Assembly: GCF_000372725.1 (NCBI RefSeq)
Contig: NW_005198167.1
Coordinates: 78,880 to 142,879, forward strand
Source: Emiliania huxleyi CCMP1516
Taxonomy: Eukaryota; Haptophyta; Isochrysidales; Noelaerhabdaceae
Length of the DNA: 64,000 nucleotides
Direction of reading: 5' to 3'
The notes under the pieces are model-generated. The model searched no databases, was not told where the DNA came from, and was given only the letters and a program-made list of their open reading frames with translations. Position numbers and translations under genes: made by a program. The stretch's first letter is position 1. Each line of letters begins with the position of its first letter. Below are positions 18,910 to 30,000 of this stretch, piece by piece.

Positions 18910-19450
18910 ATGGCCGTTATCCGTTAGTGCGGACGTCGCCGCGGCTCGCCTCTGCCGCGGCGGCTGCTGCGCGCACGCGGCGGCGCCGCTCTCTCGTGAG
19001 ACGGCTGGCGACGCGGCTCGCCGCCGACGTACGGTGCGCTCGTCCGACGGTCCGCAGCGTGGCGTGCGCGGCGCTGAGCGCCGCTCTGCGAGCGCCTCTG
19101 CGCCTGCACTGCCTGTCTCTGTTGCTGTTGGTGGTGGTGGTGCTGATGCTGCTGGTGCCGATGCTGCTGCTGGCGCGGCGCGGCTGTGCGACTGGGCTCG
19201 ACGCGCGCGTCGCGAGCGTCTGACGCGGCGGGCGGCGTCGGGCAGGTGCGCTTCTCTCTCGGGTGGTGGTGGTGGTGCTGCTGCTGCTGCTGGTGGTGCA
19301 GATGCTGCTGCTGGTGCGGCGCGGCTCTCCGACGCGACTCGATGCGCGCGTCGCGGCTATCTGACGCGGCGGGCGGCGTCGCGGGCGGCAGCGGTGGCGG
19401 CTCGCGGGTGGAGGTGGAGGCTGGTGGCTGTGGTGGACTTTGAGTTTATT
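18910..19450. repeat. Imperfect tandem duplication, low-complexity
   Basis: The segment TGGTGGTGGTGCTG...GCTGGTGCGGCGCGGCT...CGACGCGCGTCGCG...TCTGACGCGGCGGGCGGCGTCG occurs twice, near 19120-19237 and 19265-19382. All frames are open because of the composition. I do not call a gene here. Confidence 0.6.
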
Positions 19451-21545
19451 TCATGGTCGTGTACGGGGACCGGGGGGTCAACCGGGAGGCAGGGGGTTCA
19501 ACCAGGCGACGGAGGACCGTGGGCCATCGCGGGGACGGCCCGCCGGAGGCGGGCTCGATTGATCCGGATGGTCTTCACGCCGGTGGGAGGCACCGAGGCG
19601 TCTTGGACGCTCAGCTCTACCTTAAGCTCCTGAGGGGCGCGTGGTTGTAACCACGTAGTATGACTACAACCCACCACAGACACCCTCCCCCACTCCTCAC
19701 GTGTGTTCACACCCTCACCCTCTCCTCTCTCCTCTCTCTCTCTCTCTCTCTCCTCTCTCTCCTCTTGTCTGTGCTGTCTGCCTGACTCAGGCACTCAATC
19801 TGCCGATGCGTGATTGTGTGTGGGCTGCTCCGAGGGGGCCCTCTGTGCGATCCGACGGGTAGGGGGGCTGTGCCCGGGCGGTGTCCGGTGTGGAGTCCCC
19901 TTCTGATCCCGCCTGCGATGTTGGGTGTGAGGTCGTGGAAGCTGTGATCCCAAGGGGGGGAGCTGATCCCACTCAATAACCAACTCTCAGGGGCAGTAGG
20001 TGGGCGAGCTTCAGGCACGCTCATCTCGATCGTCAAGACGTTGCTACGCGCGGTCTTCCGCGGGGGGAGCTGCGTCGACGGGTGCGGGACCGCGGCGCAG
20101 CCAGTGCCGTGGCGATGCCTCCGGCTGTTTGCGGCGGGCGGCTTGCTGCTCGCTGCGATGGCGAAAAACTCGTCTCGCCACACGCCAAGGGCTTATGCTC
20201 TGGCGAGACGTGAGGCGCATGCGCCCAGGAGGGGAGGGGGCATGTGTAACGACACTGCTAGAGATGCCTTTCGGGGCCCAGAGATAAAACTTCTGTGATG
20301 CCATGCGTGACCTAGTAGTGTCCCCAGCTATGGGCGTGTCCACGTTGGAGCCAGGTGTGGTGTGGGCGCGAGAATAGCTCCGCCGTTCATGGAGGCAACC
20401 GATGCGAGTCGACTGGTGTGTGTCGTCGTGGTTTCGTATCAAGAATTCTCTCTCTCTCTCTCTCCGCAAGGCGGACATGGCACATATCGCTCTCGGGCCC
20501 ACGGACATCCCGCACACCCGCCGCCACCCGCGCGCGCCCCACCCCGGCCGGGAGAAAGGGGAGTGACAGTTTGGGATGGACAGCCCGAGTATGTTGAGTC
20601 CTGGCTCAACAACGCAGGAAACAAGAGGGGGTGGTCCGGCTCACAAGTCCGGCTCACGCGCCTCGAGCTTACCATCTACGTACCGCACTGAACACTTCCG
20701 CCCCCTCGCTCCCAACCCATCCACCTCGCCTCGGGCCGCGCCGCGCGATCTCGGGCGATCTCGCGCTATCTCGGGCGATCTCGGGGCCGCGCCGCGCTAT
20801 CTCGGGCGATCTCGGAGCGTCGCTCGCGCGGCGTCACACCTGCTCAAAAAGGAAGGAGGTTGGAGGCAGGAGGTCACGCCCCATCCAGAGCGCCGTCGTC
20901 GCCGGGTTTTTGGCCCCCGGGTCGTCGCCCGACGGTTGCTGCGCGGGGCAGCAGACCATCGGACGGCGCGGCGACGCCCCGTCCGGCACGCTCCCCCCTC
21001 CACCCGGCTATTGCCGCACGAGCGCCCTCAGCGGCGGAATTTTTCCCTCGCGCTTCCTTGGGCCCCCGGCAACGCCGACGGACTTCCCGTCCCCCCACCT
21101 GCGCCGCAATCACCGCCGTGATTGTCGGCGCTGCGCCCCTTGGCGCCTGTGCATGTCCCGCGTGCCCGCCCGCCAAGGCTGGTGCCAAGGCCAACTCAAC
21201 TGCCAAGGCTGGTGCCAGGGCCAACTCAACTGCTTGGCTGGTGCCAAGGCTCAAAGGCTCTCCTCTCTCTCTGCTCGCTCCGCCCTCTCTCTCCCTCCCT
21301 CCCTCCCCCCCTCTCACCCCCTCCCCTCTTCTCTCCTCTCCCCCTCCTCCTCTCTCCTCTCTCCTCCTCTCTCCTCTCCTCTCCTCTCCTCTTCTCATCC
21401 TCTCCCCTCTCCTCCTCTCCTCTCTCCCCCCCTCTCTCCCCCAGCAGCTTCCTCGAGGCCGAACAGGTTACATTCCGTGACATACAAAAAATAACACTTA
21501 AACCTAGATCCTCCCTGATCGCTAAGCTACCACAGGGGACGGCCA
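19451..21545. other. Low-complexity region without a supported gene
   Basis: It contains a CT-rich tract at 19728-19765, a (CT)n at 20449-20463, ATCTCGGGCG decamers at 20749-20815, a two-unit GCCAAGGCTGGTGCC repeat near 21172-21225 and a long pyrimidine tract at 21255-21440. A minus-strand stretch at 19500-19640 (ELKVELSVQDASVPPTGVKT) is the only segment that looks coding to me. I could not link it to exons. Confidence 0.5.
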
Positions 21546-21949
21546 GGTAGTAGACGTCGTCCGCCGCCGCCTCCGCCGCCCGCGTGCCTCCGCCCCGCTC
21601 AGCAAAAATCAGCATTATATCAGGAGGTGCCAAAGCAGCAGCATCTCCATGAGGTGAGCGTCGTGCGTTTTGCCGCCGCGTGCCGCCGCTGCGCCGACTG
21701 GCTCCCGGTTCGAATCGTCCTTCGCGGAGCGAACGCGGCGACACAAGCGCACGTCGCGCGCGTGTGCGCCTGCGACAAGACGAGACGAGAAGAGAAGGAG
21801 AAGTAGACGGTTGATGTTTTTGCTGCCGCGGCCGCGCCGCGAGCTCGCGTCTGTTTTGGCGCCGACGACGCGACGCGCCCCGCTGCGTGAGATGGCGCCG
21901 CCGCGGAGTCGGCGCCGCGATCAACCGCGCGTCAGCGGCGAGCGGCGCA

Positions 21950-22352
21950 GCGCGGCCACCATGCGATGCAGACGCGGATTGGGTGCGGTTTGTCCAGCAG
22001 CTCAAGCACGAGCACCCCCGGCTCTGGCTCGCTGAGGGACTTGACGCTTTGCAGATCGAACCTGCGGGGCGAGGGGGGTGCGAAGGGGGGAGTTAGTTAG
22101 GCAACATGGGTAAGTGTTCATGGTTCGGGCGAGCACGGTGCACTTCCCAGTGCTCGCGAAGACAGAGCCAATCATCCGTCCGTAGGACACAATAAAGCCG
22201 TCAGAGACAAACCAGCGCTTCTCTGTACGGGCGTCAGAGCCCTTGTGGCTCTTATGCAGATACCCTGATAGCTTCGTGGCATCGCTCGTGCCGGCCATCG
22301 CGCTCAGCCAGCGTCGAGGCGGACTCGTCCGTCCATCCCGTTCTTCATTCAT
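21950..22352 (-). CDS. PH-domain protein, partial
   Basis: Exon 1, from MNEERDGRTSPPRR, contains ATKLSGYLHKSHKG then KRWFVSDGFIVSYG, the first three strands of a pleckstrin-homology domain (GYL-x-K, K-R-W-F-V). After an acceptor (CCCCGCAG at about 22062), FDLQSVKSLSEPEPGVLVLE and LLDKPHPIRVCIAW give the later strands. PH domains bind phosphoinositides and bring proteins to membranes. The exon 1 donor and everything downstream of IRVCIAW are unresolved, and the frames beyond are Arg-rich and look non-coding. So this is a domain-level call on an incomplete gene. Confidence 0.6.
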
Positions 22353-22835
22353 TTTCACAGATAGGTCGATTAAGAATTTTACAACAAGAAGCTCACCGGA
22401 CCTAAGGCTTCACATCCGGGCTGCGCACAAGAACATAAGGTACCCAGATCGTTCGCACAACCCCGGACCCAACATTTGGCATTACGCGAACACGATTTGT
22501 ACATACACCATACAGCCGTGTTACGCGCAGACAGAGTCCGGACCTGGCTGTGAATAGGTGGGCGGCGCTCTCGCCCGCGAGGATGCTGCCCACAGTATGC
22601 TGCCTATCTATGCGGGCTCGATATGCGGGCGAGCCGGGACCGGCCGGCTGCCGCGCGGCGACGCCGGACAGAGAGCGCCCTCATCCTCGTCATCGAGCAA
22701 CCCGTTGTAGCTCCTCTATACGCGGCTGCAGCGGTGCAGGCACGTCCGTGCCGTGTGCTCGCCGCGCCGCCTCCCTCTCCCTGCGCGCTCGTCCTCTCGA
22801 TCGCGTCCGTCTCTGCCGAGCGCGGAGCAGCGGCC

Positions 22836-23321
22836 TCACTTCTTCTTCTTCGCCGCCGACTTTAGCGACCGCTCGCGGAAGAGCGCGTCGAAGAGGAGGA
22901 CGGCGCCCTCGACCACCATGATGCCGATGAACGGCTTGACCGTCACGTCGAAGCTGCTCATGAAGAAGGCGTCGTGCCCGAGCAAGGTGCCGGCGGTGAG
23001 CCAGTCGCACAGCCCGAGCGTGATGAACAGGTTGCGGCGCAGGAAGGTCCCCTCGAGGTTGGTGAAGACGGCCGTCATCTTCACGAGTGCGACCGTGATG
23101 ATGAAGCAGCCGAAGAGCTGCCCAAAGAACATCTTGGCGCCTGTCGAGCGGAAGACTGCGCTCGACTTCATCGACGAGTCGGCCTCGAACATCTTCATCA
23201 GCTTCTCCTCGTCCGGGAGCGGCAGCGGCGTGCCAGTGGCGACCAGATCGCGGATGCCGATGGCGAGGAACAGACTCTGAGCGAAGGCGACGATCGCCTT
23301 GACGTGCACAGGAGGCGACAT
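22836..23321 (-). CDS. Four-TM ER-type membrane protein, unknown function
   Basis: An uninterrupted 161-residue frame from ATG 23321. Hydrophobic helices lie at about residues 8-25, 68-90, 98-118 and 130-147. The C-terminus SLKSAAKKKK ends in a dilysine signal (K-K-x-x), which in type I and multispanning proteins mediates retrieval to the endoplasmic reticulum. Between TM1 and TM2 is a soluble loop with PLPDEEKLMKMFEAD. The size and topology recall small ER proteins such as Erg28-like scaffolds, but I see no diagnostic match and do not claim it. The 5' flank has a GGCTGGCTAG-type short repeat (23320-23362). Confidence 0.7.
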   Translation of the reverse strand: MSPPVHVKAIVAFAQSLFLAIGIRDLVATGTPLPLPDEEKLMKMFEADSSMKSSAVFRSTGAKMFFGQLFGCFIITVALVKMTAVFTNLEGTFLRRNLFITLGLCDWLTAGTLLGHDAFFMSSFDVTVKPFIGIMVVEGAVLLFDALFRERSLKSAAKKKK

Positions 23322-23736
23322 GGCTGGGCTGGCTAGCTGGGCTGGCTAGGCTGGCTAGCCCGCTGGTGGGGTGCCCCCCGGGGGCGGGTCCGCTTTTGAT
23401 AACAGAGCGAGTCGCAGCTGTGAAGAGACGCCGTTCCCAGTGCAGGCCCGCCTTGGAGTCGCCCGTTCGCGGGCGAGAGCGCCGCCCACTTTGGAGACGG
23501 CGGGCCTGCGAGGGCCGCCAGCGACGTAGCCGGGCGAGCGGAATATTTAGGGCAGCCCTAAAGAGCGCCTTGAGGCCGTTCAATAGAGCTTAAAGATCTA
23601 TGTCGAGAGTCGATCGCCGACCGCCGGCGCAGTGCTGGTCTGACCGCTCCGCGCGGGCCGCCTCCGGGCCGCCGCAGCAGAGACGTGCTACGACGTGCAC
23701 ATAGTCAAAGTTGGTGTTTTCACATATGAGCTTCAA

Positions 23737-24410
23737 TAAGAGCAGCTCCGCTCCCAAGGTGACTGGTGACGCCTACGACTACTACCAGCGCGCTCGCAAT
23801 CCGAGCAAAGCCTAGGATTGCGAGCAGCTTTGCTCACAATCCGAGCAACATGCCTCCGATTGCGAGCAGTAGCGCTCGCAATCCTACATCTTGTAGGACT
23901 CTGAGCGGCGGTGCTCACAATCGTACCCAAGATCCAAGGATTGCTAGCATTTGCACAGGGGGCGCTCCCAATCGCTCCAGCCGCGAGCGCTTGTGAGTGA
24001 GCGCGCCGGGAGGGTCTCCTCACAATCCAAACAGTGATCGCACCGATTGCGAGGGGACCCGCTCGCAATCCTAGAAGTCGTAGGACTGTGGGCGGTGTCG
24101 CTCGCAATCGGCGAAAGTTCTAGGATTGCGAGCGCTCCTGCTCGCAATCGGAGGCATGTTGCTAGGATTGTGAGCTAAGCTGCTCGCAACCCTAGAGTTT
24201 GCTCGGATTGTGAGCGCGCTGGTAGTAGTCGTAAGCGTCAGCAGTCACCTTGTGAGCGGAGCTGCTCTTAGTCCTAGAAGACGTAGGATTGCGAGCGTGG
24301 GTGCTCACAATCGCACAGAGATGCTACGATTGCGAGGAGTGCTGCTCACAATCCTTCGACTTCTAGATTGAGAGCGAGGCTGCTCTCAATCCTAGCGGTC
24401 TAGAAAAGAA
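23737..24410. repeat. Array of alternating hairpins within a large palindrome
   Basis: About 23 copies of an 11-bp word (GGATTGCGAGC, or with T for C) alternate in orientation, so each can pair with a neighbour. The spacers alternate between short (6-9 bp) and longer (12-30 bp). On a larger scale, 23737-23882 is the near-perfect inverted complement of about 24100-24270 (for example CTACGACTACTACCAGCGCG against its complement at 24210-24230). There is no coding frame. Probably a foldback-type element or a structured-DNA array. Confidence 0.88.
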
Positions 24411-24447
24411 GGTTCACCCCCAGTGTTGTGCGAGGCAAAGCCACCTA

Positions 24448-24457
24448 AAATTCTTTT
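24448..24457 (+). promoter_or_regulatory. Recurrent AAATTCTTTT motif near gene starts
   Basis: The exact 10-mer occurs here, 55 bp before ATG 24512, and at 36228, 37193, 37501 and 37892 (26 bp before ATG 37927). At 24427 and 37476 it is preceded by CAGTGTNGTGCGAGG at a similar distance. A core-promoter or transcription-start role is inferred only from position. Confidence 0.35.
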
Positions 24458-24511
24458 CGACGCCCCAACGGCGGCCTCAGGGGCCGTACTAAGGGCCCCC
24501 CGCGCGGGTAG

Positions 24512-24699
24512 ATGGAGGTCTCCTCATACACGGAGCTGCTGCGAAGGCGCCACGGCCAACCGCCGGGGCTCGCGTCATCGCTCCGCCTTCCGTCCCGCTC
24601 GTCCACCGCTGCGCCATCTCCCGCGCCACAGAAGCGGCAGCAGCCGCGACAGCAGCAGCACCCGCCGCCGCGGCGACAGCAGCCGCCAACGCCGCCACC

Positions 24700-24735
<36 letters not shown>

Positions 24736-25297
24736 GCGGCAGCGGCATCAGCAGCCTGGGTGTGCGGCACACTCAGCTGAGACGCCTCGGCCGCCGCCGC
24801 CGCCGCCAACCAAGGTGCCTGCAGCCGCGTCGCAGCTCGCCGCATACGCTGCGCCCGTCTCCTACGCCGCCGTGGGGCAGCCGCCAGCGGCCGAGCGGCC
24901 GGCCTCCGACGCGACGCCGCTGCGCTCCACGATCCGAGCCGACATTGACCGCCGCGTCAACCGCGCCGCCATCGCCGCGCTCGCTCGCGCCAAGGGGCAC
25001 TCAAAGGCCGCCGCCGCGAGCCGGCAGCCGGCCGAGCGCGCCCTGTGCGTCGCCGCGCCAGCCACGAGCGCCGCCGCCCCAGCTCCACCGGCGGCTCCGG
25101 CGCGCCGGGTGGCTGGAAGGACCGCACGCGAGCGCTGCCGCGGCTGCGTCGAGAGGGCCGCAGAGGCGGCGAGGCTGGGCGATGAGCTCGTCCGCTCTGA
25201 TTGCGAGTGGCGGAGGATGGTCCACTTGCTGGAAGGGGAGCTGGTCGCCTCGCGCCGCACTGTGACGCGGCTCGAGGTCGAGATTAGCCGAGATTAG
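24512..25297 (+). CDS. PolyQ, Ala/Pro-rich protein, coiled-coil end
   Basis: ATG 24512 starts MEVSSYTELLRRRHG. Residues 45-75 are Pro/Gln-rich, with an uninterrupted run of about eleven Gln encoded by CAG repeats (24702-24735). A helical region (IRADIDRRVNRAAIAALARA) follows, and then CRGCVERAAEAARLGDELVR and LLEGELVASRRTVTRLEVE, with coiled-coil heptads. The ORF runs into AGATTAGCCG decamers (25280-25325). The donor CTCGAG|GTCGAG just before them suggests that coding ends there and continues in another exon, perhaps 25581-26561. Possible transcription or RNA-binding adaptor; no family recognised. Confidence 0.45.
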
Positions 25298-25580
25298 CCG
25301 AGATTGGCCGAGATTGGCCGAGATTGGCCGAGCCTGGAGGGCGGCGCTAGAGGCGCTGATGCAGGATGGGGGCGGAGTGTCCGGGACACGTCCACGACAT
25401 GTCCCAGAGCGTGTCGTGTAGGCCGAGCTCGCCACGCACGCGCGTCTGCTGCTGGCGCCTCCCGCTCCCGCGCCTCAGCACGCCCCTCCTCCCCCTCCTC
25501 CCCCGCCGCGGCGTCGTCTGCACCGCGGCGCGGAACCGCCACTGGAGAGGGAGGGGCCGCCGCTAGACCGGCCGCCGCCA

Positions 25581-26561
25581 GTGCGACCGCCGCCGGAAGT
25601 GCCTCCGCCGCCTCCGATGGAGCGTTCATTGCCAGAGCAGTCGCTGACAGAGCAGTCGCTGCCAGAGCAGTCGCTGCCAGAGCAGTCGCTGCCAGAGCAG
25701 TCGCTGACAGACTCTTCGCCGCCGGTGACTGCGGCGGCCTGGAGGCGGCACCTGCTCGACGAGAGGCAGGAGGTTGCGGCGCGGGAGGCGCGGGCGCGAG
25801 GCGCGGCGGCGGCGGCGGGCGAGGCGGCGGCGGCGGCGGTGGCGAGGGAGGCGGCGTTGGCTGCCGCGGACGCCGTCGCTATGGCGAGAGGCCCTCACCA
25901 CCACGGGGAGTGCTTGAGACCGCGCACTCTGGGGCAGCGCCGGGCAGAGTGCGCGGCAGAGGGCGGCGGGGAGGAGGAGGAGGAAGCGCCGCGGGAGCGG
26001 GCGCCGACGCAGAGAGCGGCGGCGGCGGAGCTCGGTCTGGGAGATACAGGGAGATATGGGGAGATACGGGGAGATGTGGGGAGATATGGTCTGGAGCCCG
26101 AGGCGGCGGGTGGCTGCTCCTACGCGGGCTCGCCACCGTCCTCCTCGCGACGCCGCGCGGGAGCAGCAGAGGAGGGGGGGGGGTGGCGCAGAGGCGGCGG
26201 CAGCCCCTCCCTCTTCCCGCCCCCGCAGCGGCTCTGCGCGTGGGGGGCCACCGCCGCCGCCGGCGCGCCTCCCCTTCCGCCGAGCAGCCTCGCGCCCAAG
26301 CCTGAGCCGCCGCCGTTCGGCTTCACCCCTCCTGCGAGGGTGGTGGCGTGGGCGGCGGACGACGCAAGCCGCGACGCCAAGCGGCCGCGCTCCCCCGCCT
26401 GGCTGTGCGCGGGCGCCGAGCGCACCGGCGCGACGATGCGCCATCCCGTCGGCCCGCGCGTGCTGCACACCGCCCGCGAGCTCGTGCGAGAGTCGAAGGC
26501 CATCCTCTCCGCCGCGCCGCACCCGGCGAGGCTGCGGCCGACCGGGCCCTTCGACGCATGA
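25581..26561 (+). CDS. Low-complexity coiled-coil protein with LPEQS repeats
   Basis: The frame includes five to six copies of S-L-P/T-E-Q (15-bp DNA repeats at 25625-25705). It continues as WRRHLLDERQEVAAREARAR, an Ala/Glu coiled coil, and a C-terminal region with APKPEPPPFGFTPPARVVAW and ARELVRESKAILSAAP, ending GPFDA. A GGAGATAYGG decamer array at 26040-26090, starting after GAGCTCG|GTCTG, may be the beginning of an intron, so the reading through it (GDTGRYGEIRGD...) is doubtful. Probably the downstream part of the gene beginning at 24512. Confidence 0.45.
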   Translation: MRPPPEVPPPPPMERSLPEQSLTEQSLPEQSLPEQSLPEQSLTDSSPPVTAAAWRRHLLDERQEVAAREARARGAAAAAGEAAAAAVAREAALAAADAVAMARGPHHHGECLRPRTLGQRRAECAAEGGGEEEEEAPRERAPTQRAAAAELGLGDTGRYGEIRGDVGRYGLEPEAAGGCSYAGSPPSSSRRRAGAAEEGGGWRRGGGSPSLFPPPQRLCAWGATAAAGAPPLPPSSLAPKPEPPPFGFTPPARVVAWAADDASRDAKRPRSPAWLCAGAERTGATMRHPVGPRVLHTARELVRESKAILSAAPHPARLRPTGPFDA

Positions 26562-27034
26562 ACAGTGGGTGAAGGGAGTCGCCTCGGGGGAGGGGCGGCG
26601 GGCGGTATAGCTCCTTTTTGCCGGACCGTCGTCTCACGCACGGGTTGTTCGACGGGAGATAAAGGTTTTTCTTCTTTCTTCTCAAATTCGTTTGAAGAGT
26701 TTTGAGAAGAATCCTCACAATAAAGCCGTAAATTTCAAGAATCTAACAAGAACAAGAGTTTAGTATTAGAATTTAGATGCATCAATGGTTGGGCACACAC
26801 TACGCCTGTCTTCGTTTCCCAGGGGGAGGTTTTGCGAATCTACAGAGAGGTGCCCGAAGGGCTGTACGCCATATGTTTTCTTTCCCAGGAGGGGAGGCGG
26901 CGTTTTTCTTTTGAATTTGTATATCTTATACGGGCTGGCTATCGTGTGCGAGTGTGGTTTTCCCGCACTTTTCTTCCCCCCCCCCCCCCACCCCACCCCC
27001 AGGGTTGTGAAGAGCTACAAGTAACTGGTGGTTT
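26562..27034. other. AT-richer spacer upstream of the retrotransposon
   Basis: From about 26640 the base composition falls well below that of the neighbours. It contains short A/T runs, a C-run at 26978-26990 and no supported gene. It may be the 5' untranslated region of the element that follows. Confidence 0.5.
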
Positions 27035-30000
27035 GTGTCAAGAGCGTCTTGGGTCCGGGGTTGTGTGTTTTTATGGGACGTGGGCCGTACTGCTATGTAC
27101 CGGCCCTATATGCATCCAGGCAGAGATCGAGGAGCGCCGCGCCGGCCGCTAGGATGGACGGAGAGGAGGACCGACGAGATGGAGGGTGGAAGGCGAAGAG
27201 CGCGAACAGGCGCAGGAGGCGAATGGGGACAGGAGACGGGACCATGCCTGAGAGAGAGGGGGGGAGTGAGGAAGCGGAAATCGGTGGGAGCCAGCGGAAA
27301 ACGACAGGAGTCGGAATGCATGGTGCGTAAGGAATGCAGTAAGAAAGCCTTAAGAAAGATTGTAAAACACCCCGACGAACCCCGGCCGCCCAACAGACCC
27401 ATACTCGAGCCGATAAGAAACTCCCGCCAGGGTTCGTACAAAAGTTGGCGGGCGCTATGCCGCGAGGAAGACCTCCTTGCGAAGAGTCGGTCATGTCATG
27501 CGCCACAAAGCGACAGCCCGACCAGCCGCGCCAGCGCATGCCGACGCAGGATGAACGAGAGGGGTCGGGGCTGCATGCCAATCACACAGTCAACCATGAG
27601 GAGAAGGGGTCCAACACCATCCACTTCGACACGAGGGCTGCGTCAGAGGAGAGCGACAACCCGAGACAATGGGAGGAAAAGCACGGGAGAGGAGCAGAAC
27701 GAGAGAGGAGCTACCAACGAGCGAGGCGTTCAAAACGACGGCGTTCGCGCGACGGCGTCCGTGAGACGCCAAAAGTTGAGAGTGCAAAGCCTTGCGATAC
27801 CGCGGCACCGGACCCTCACAGACAATGAGAGGATGCTTGGGAGACGTCGGAGTGCGTGCGAGGAAGGCGACGCAGTCGGAAGAGGACGGCGAAACAGCAA
27901 GGCCGATATCAAGAGGATCCGAATATTCGCATACAACCGACCTGGCCAGCACATGGTAAGCAGAGAAAGTGACGTATACAGGAGAAAAGAAACAGGCAAT
28001 GGTAAGGACCTGGCCACCACACCGAGTGAAGCGATGGCCTGCGTAATCAACATGATGAATGACCATCGCGGCGATCTCGGTGTCATCTCGGAGAGCACGA
28101 CGACAGAGGACGAGAGAGCTGCAGTGATAGGGAGATGGGATCTCGAGGGGTATGGCACCAGCGTTGCCTGCGGCGAGAGGGAGGGCGACACCGACGCCGA
28201 CGCCAACACAGGGCAGACAGGAGCAACATCGGGGGCGGGCACGAGCAGCGACCCGCAAAACGACAAGCGCGGACGCGGGCGAACGAGATGTGGCGTGACC
28301 ATCGTATGGAACACCGACAAACTCAAAAAGGTTGAACCAGAACAGGAGGTCGACATAATCGCTGCACGAGTAAGGAGGGTGGTACTCGAAACACTCGATG
28401 GGAAACACCGAATCAGCGTGTACGGCGCGTATATGCCCGACACAGGAAAGAGCAATGACGAAATCGCCAAGGCGTGGAAGGAGCTCAAAGAAGCGATACG
28501 ACACGACACGCACGAGAGGGTGCTCATCATCGGCGACATGAATGCTGTAACGCGGAAATGGGTGGAGGAAAGAGGGCGGCAAATGGGGACGGCGGACACG
28601 GAGATGGAAGACCTGCTAGAGACCGAACAAATGGAGTCGCTGGGCACGGGCGTCGCGACGCACAGGGGGGGAAGGGAGATTGATCACATAATAGTCGACG
28701 CGCAGACACGAGCACGAGCAAGCGAGGCGGAGGTCATGCCAGGAGAGAAAGACGATCACAAAATTGTACACGCCGACATCATACTCGCAGAGGAGAACGC
28801 CGACGAAGGACAGCACAGGCGGATTGGAGTAAAACTAGACGACTGGGACGAGGCGGAATGGGCGACGTACGTGACTGAGACGGGGTCCATGAAGAATATG
28901 TGGCAAATAGGAGGAGAGACGTGGAAAAGGACGGGAGGAGGGAAATCATACATCGAAGAGGCACAGGCTATGATGGAAGCGGCGGCGACGGCGATCCGGA
29001 ACAAGCGAAAGAAGGGCAAGACGCGAAGAGACGAGGACGGGGACGAGGAGCGGCCAGCGGCGAAGACGCACCGCGCGTCGCTCTGTGAACAGATTGGCCG
29101 GTGGTCGAGGCTAGCGGGAGAGGCGGAACGGTACCGAGGGGAGACGGGAGAGGACGCAAACGATATCGGGGACGCAGAACAGCGCAGAATCTACAAGGCA
29201 CTGTGGCACCACGCAAAATTAAGAAAGATGCTCAAGCGGGAGAGGCACGGAGGCGATGCGGCGAGGGCGCAAGCCGCGCGGGATGCATGCCGACACCATC
29301 TGCAGAAAATGAGCAAACGACTTGAGAAGATGGACTCGACGGAGAGAGCGGTGGGGGAGAGAGCGGCGGTGCACGAGCTGGAGCGACTAATAACGACGAC
29401 AAAGCAAGGACTGATACGAGACGTATTCAGGATACTAAACCGAGCGAGGGGACGCAGGACCGCACGAACGGCGAAGATAACGAGAATCATAGAGAAAGCG
29501 CCCCCGCCGCAACAAGGACCGGACGTAACGCACGAGGAGCCCGCGGCAGTGAGGGCGGCAGCGGCCAGACACGGAGAGCGGACGCTCAGGGCCGTCCCAG
29601 TAGCGACGAGGGTCATGGCGACGCTGATAAAAGAGTTACTGCCGCAGAACAGCGATGGCGGCGGCGGCGACACCAGTGGCGCACAGAGTGGGACGGAAGA
29701 AGACGAACGAGACGACACAACCAGCGTGGTGGAGAGAGTGTGCTCGTGGGAGAACTTCAAACGAGCCCTCGCAAAGTGCAAGGCCAAGAAGGGGACGGGG
29801 AAGGACGGCTTCAACGCGTACCTACTGCTGCGTGCACCAGAGTGGTTGCAACGAGCATACTGGGAAGCGACGATGCGATGCATCCGAACGGAGGAATACC
29901 CGGAGGTGTGGAGGGAATGGATCGCGATGCTAACGCTCAAGGCCGGCGGCACAGCGAGTGACATTGCGCAATATAGAGACCTGTGGCTCGTGCCACACGG

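Noticed and set aside
20631-21494. Plus-strand open frames rich in Ser/Leu/Pro
   Set aside because: They translate a long pyrimidine tract and decamer repeats. No folded segment or splice structure.
23737-24410. CRISPR array or lac-operator-like sites
   Set aside because: The repeats alternate in direction and spacers vary in length, unlike CRISPR. The resemblance of GATTGTGAGC to the lac operator is chance in a eukaryotic setting.
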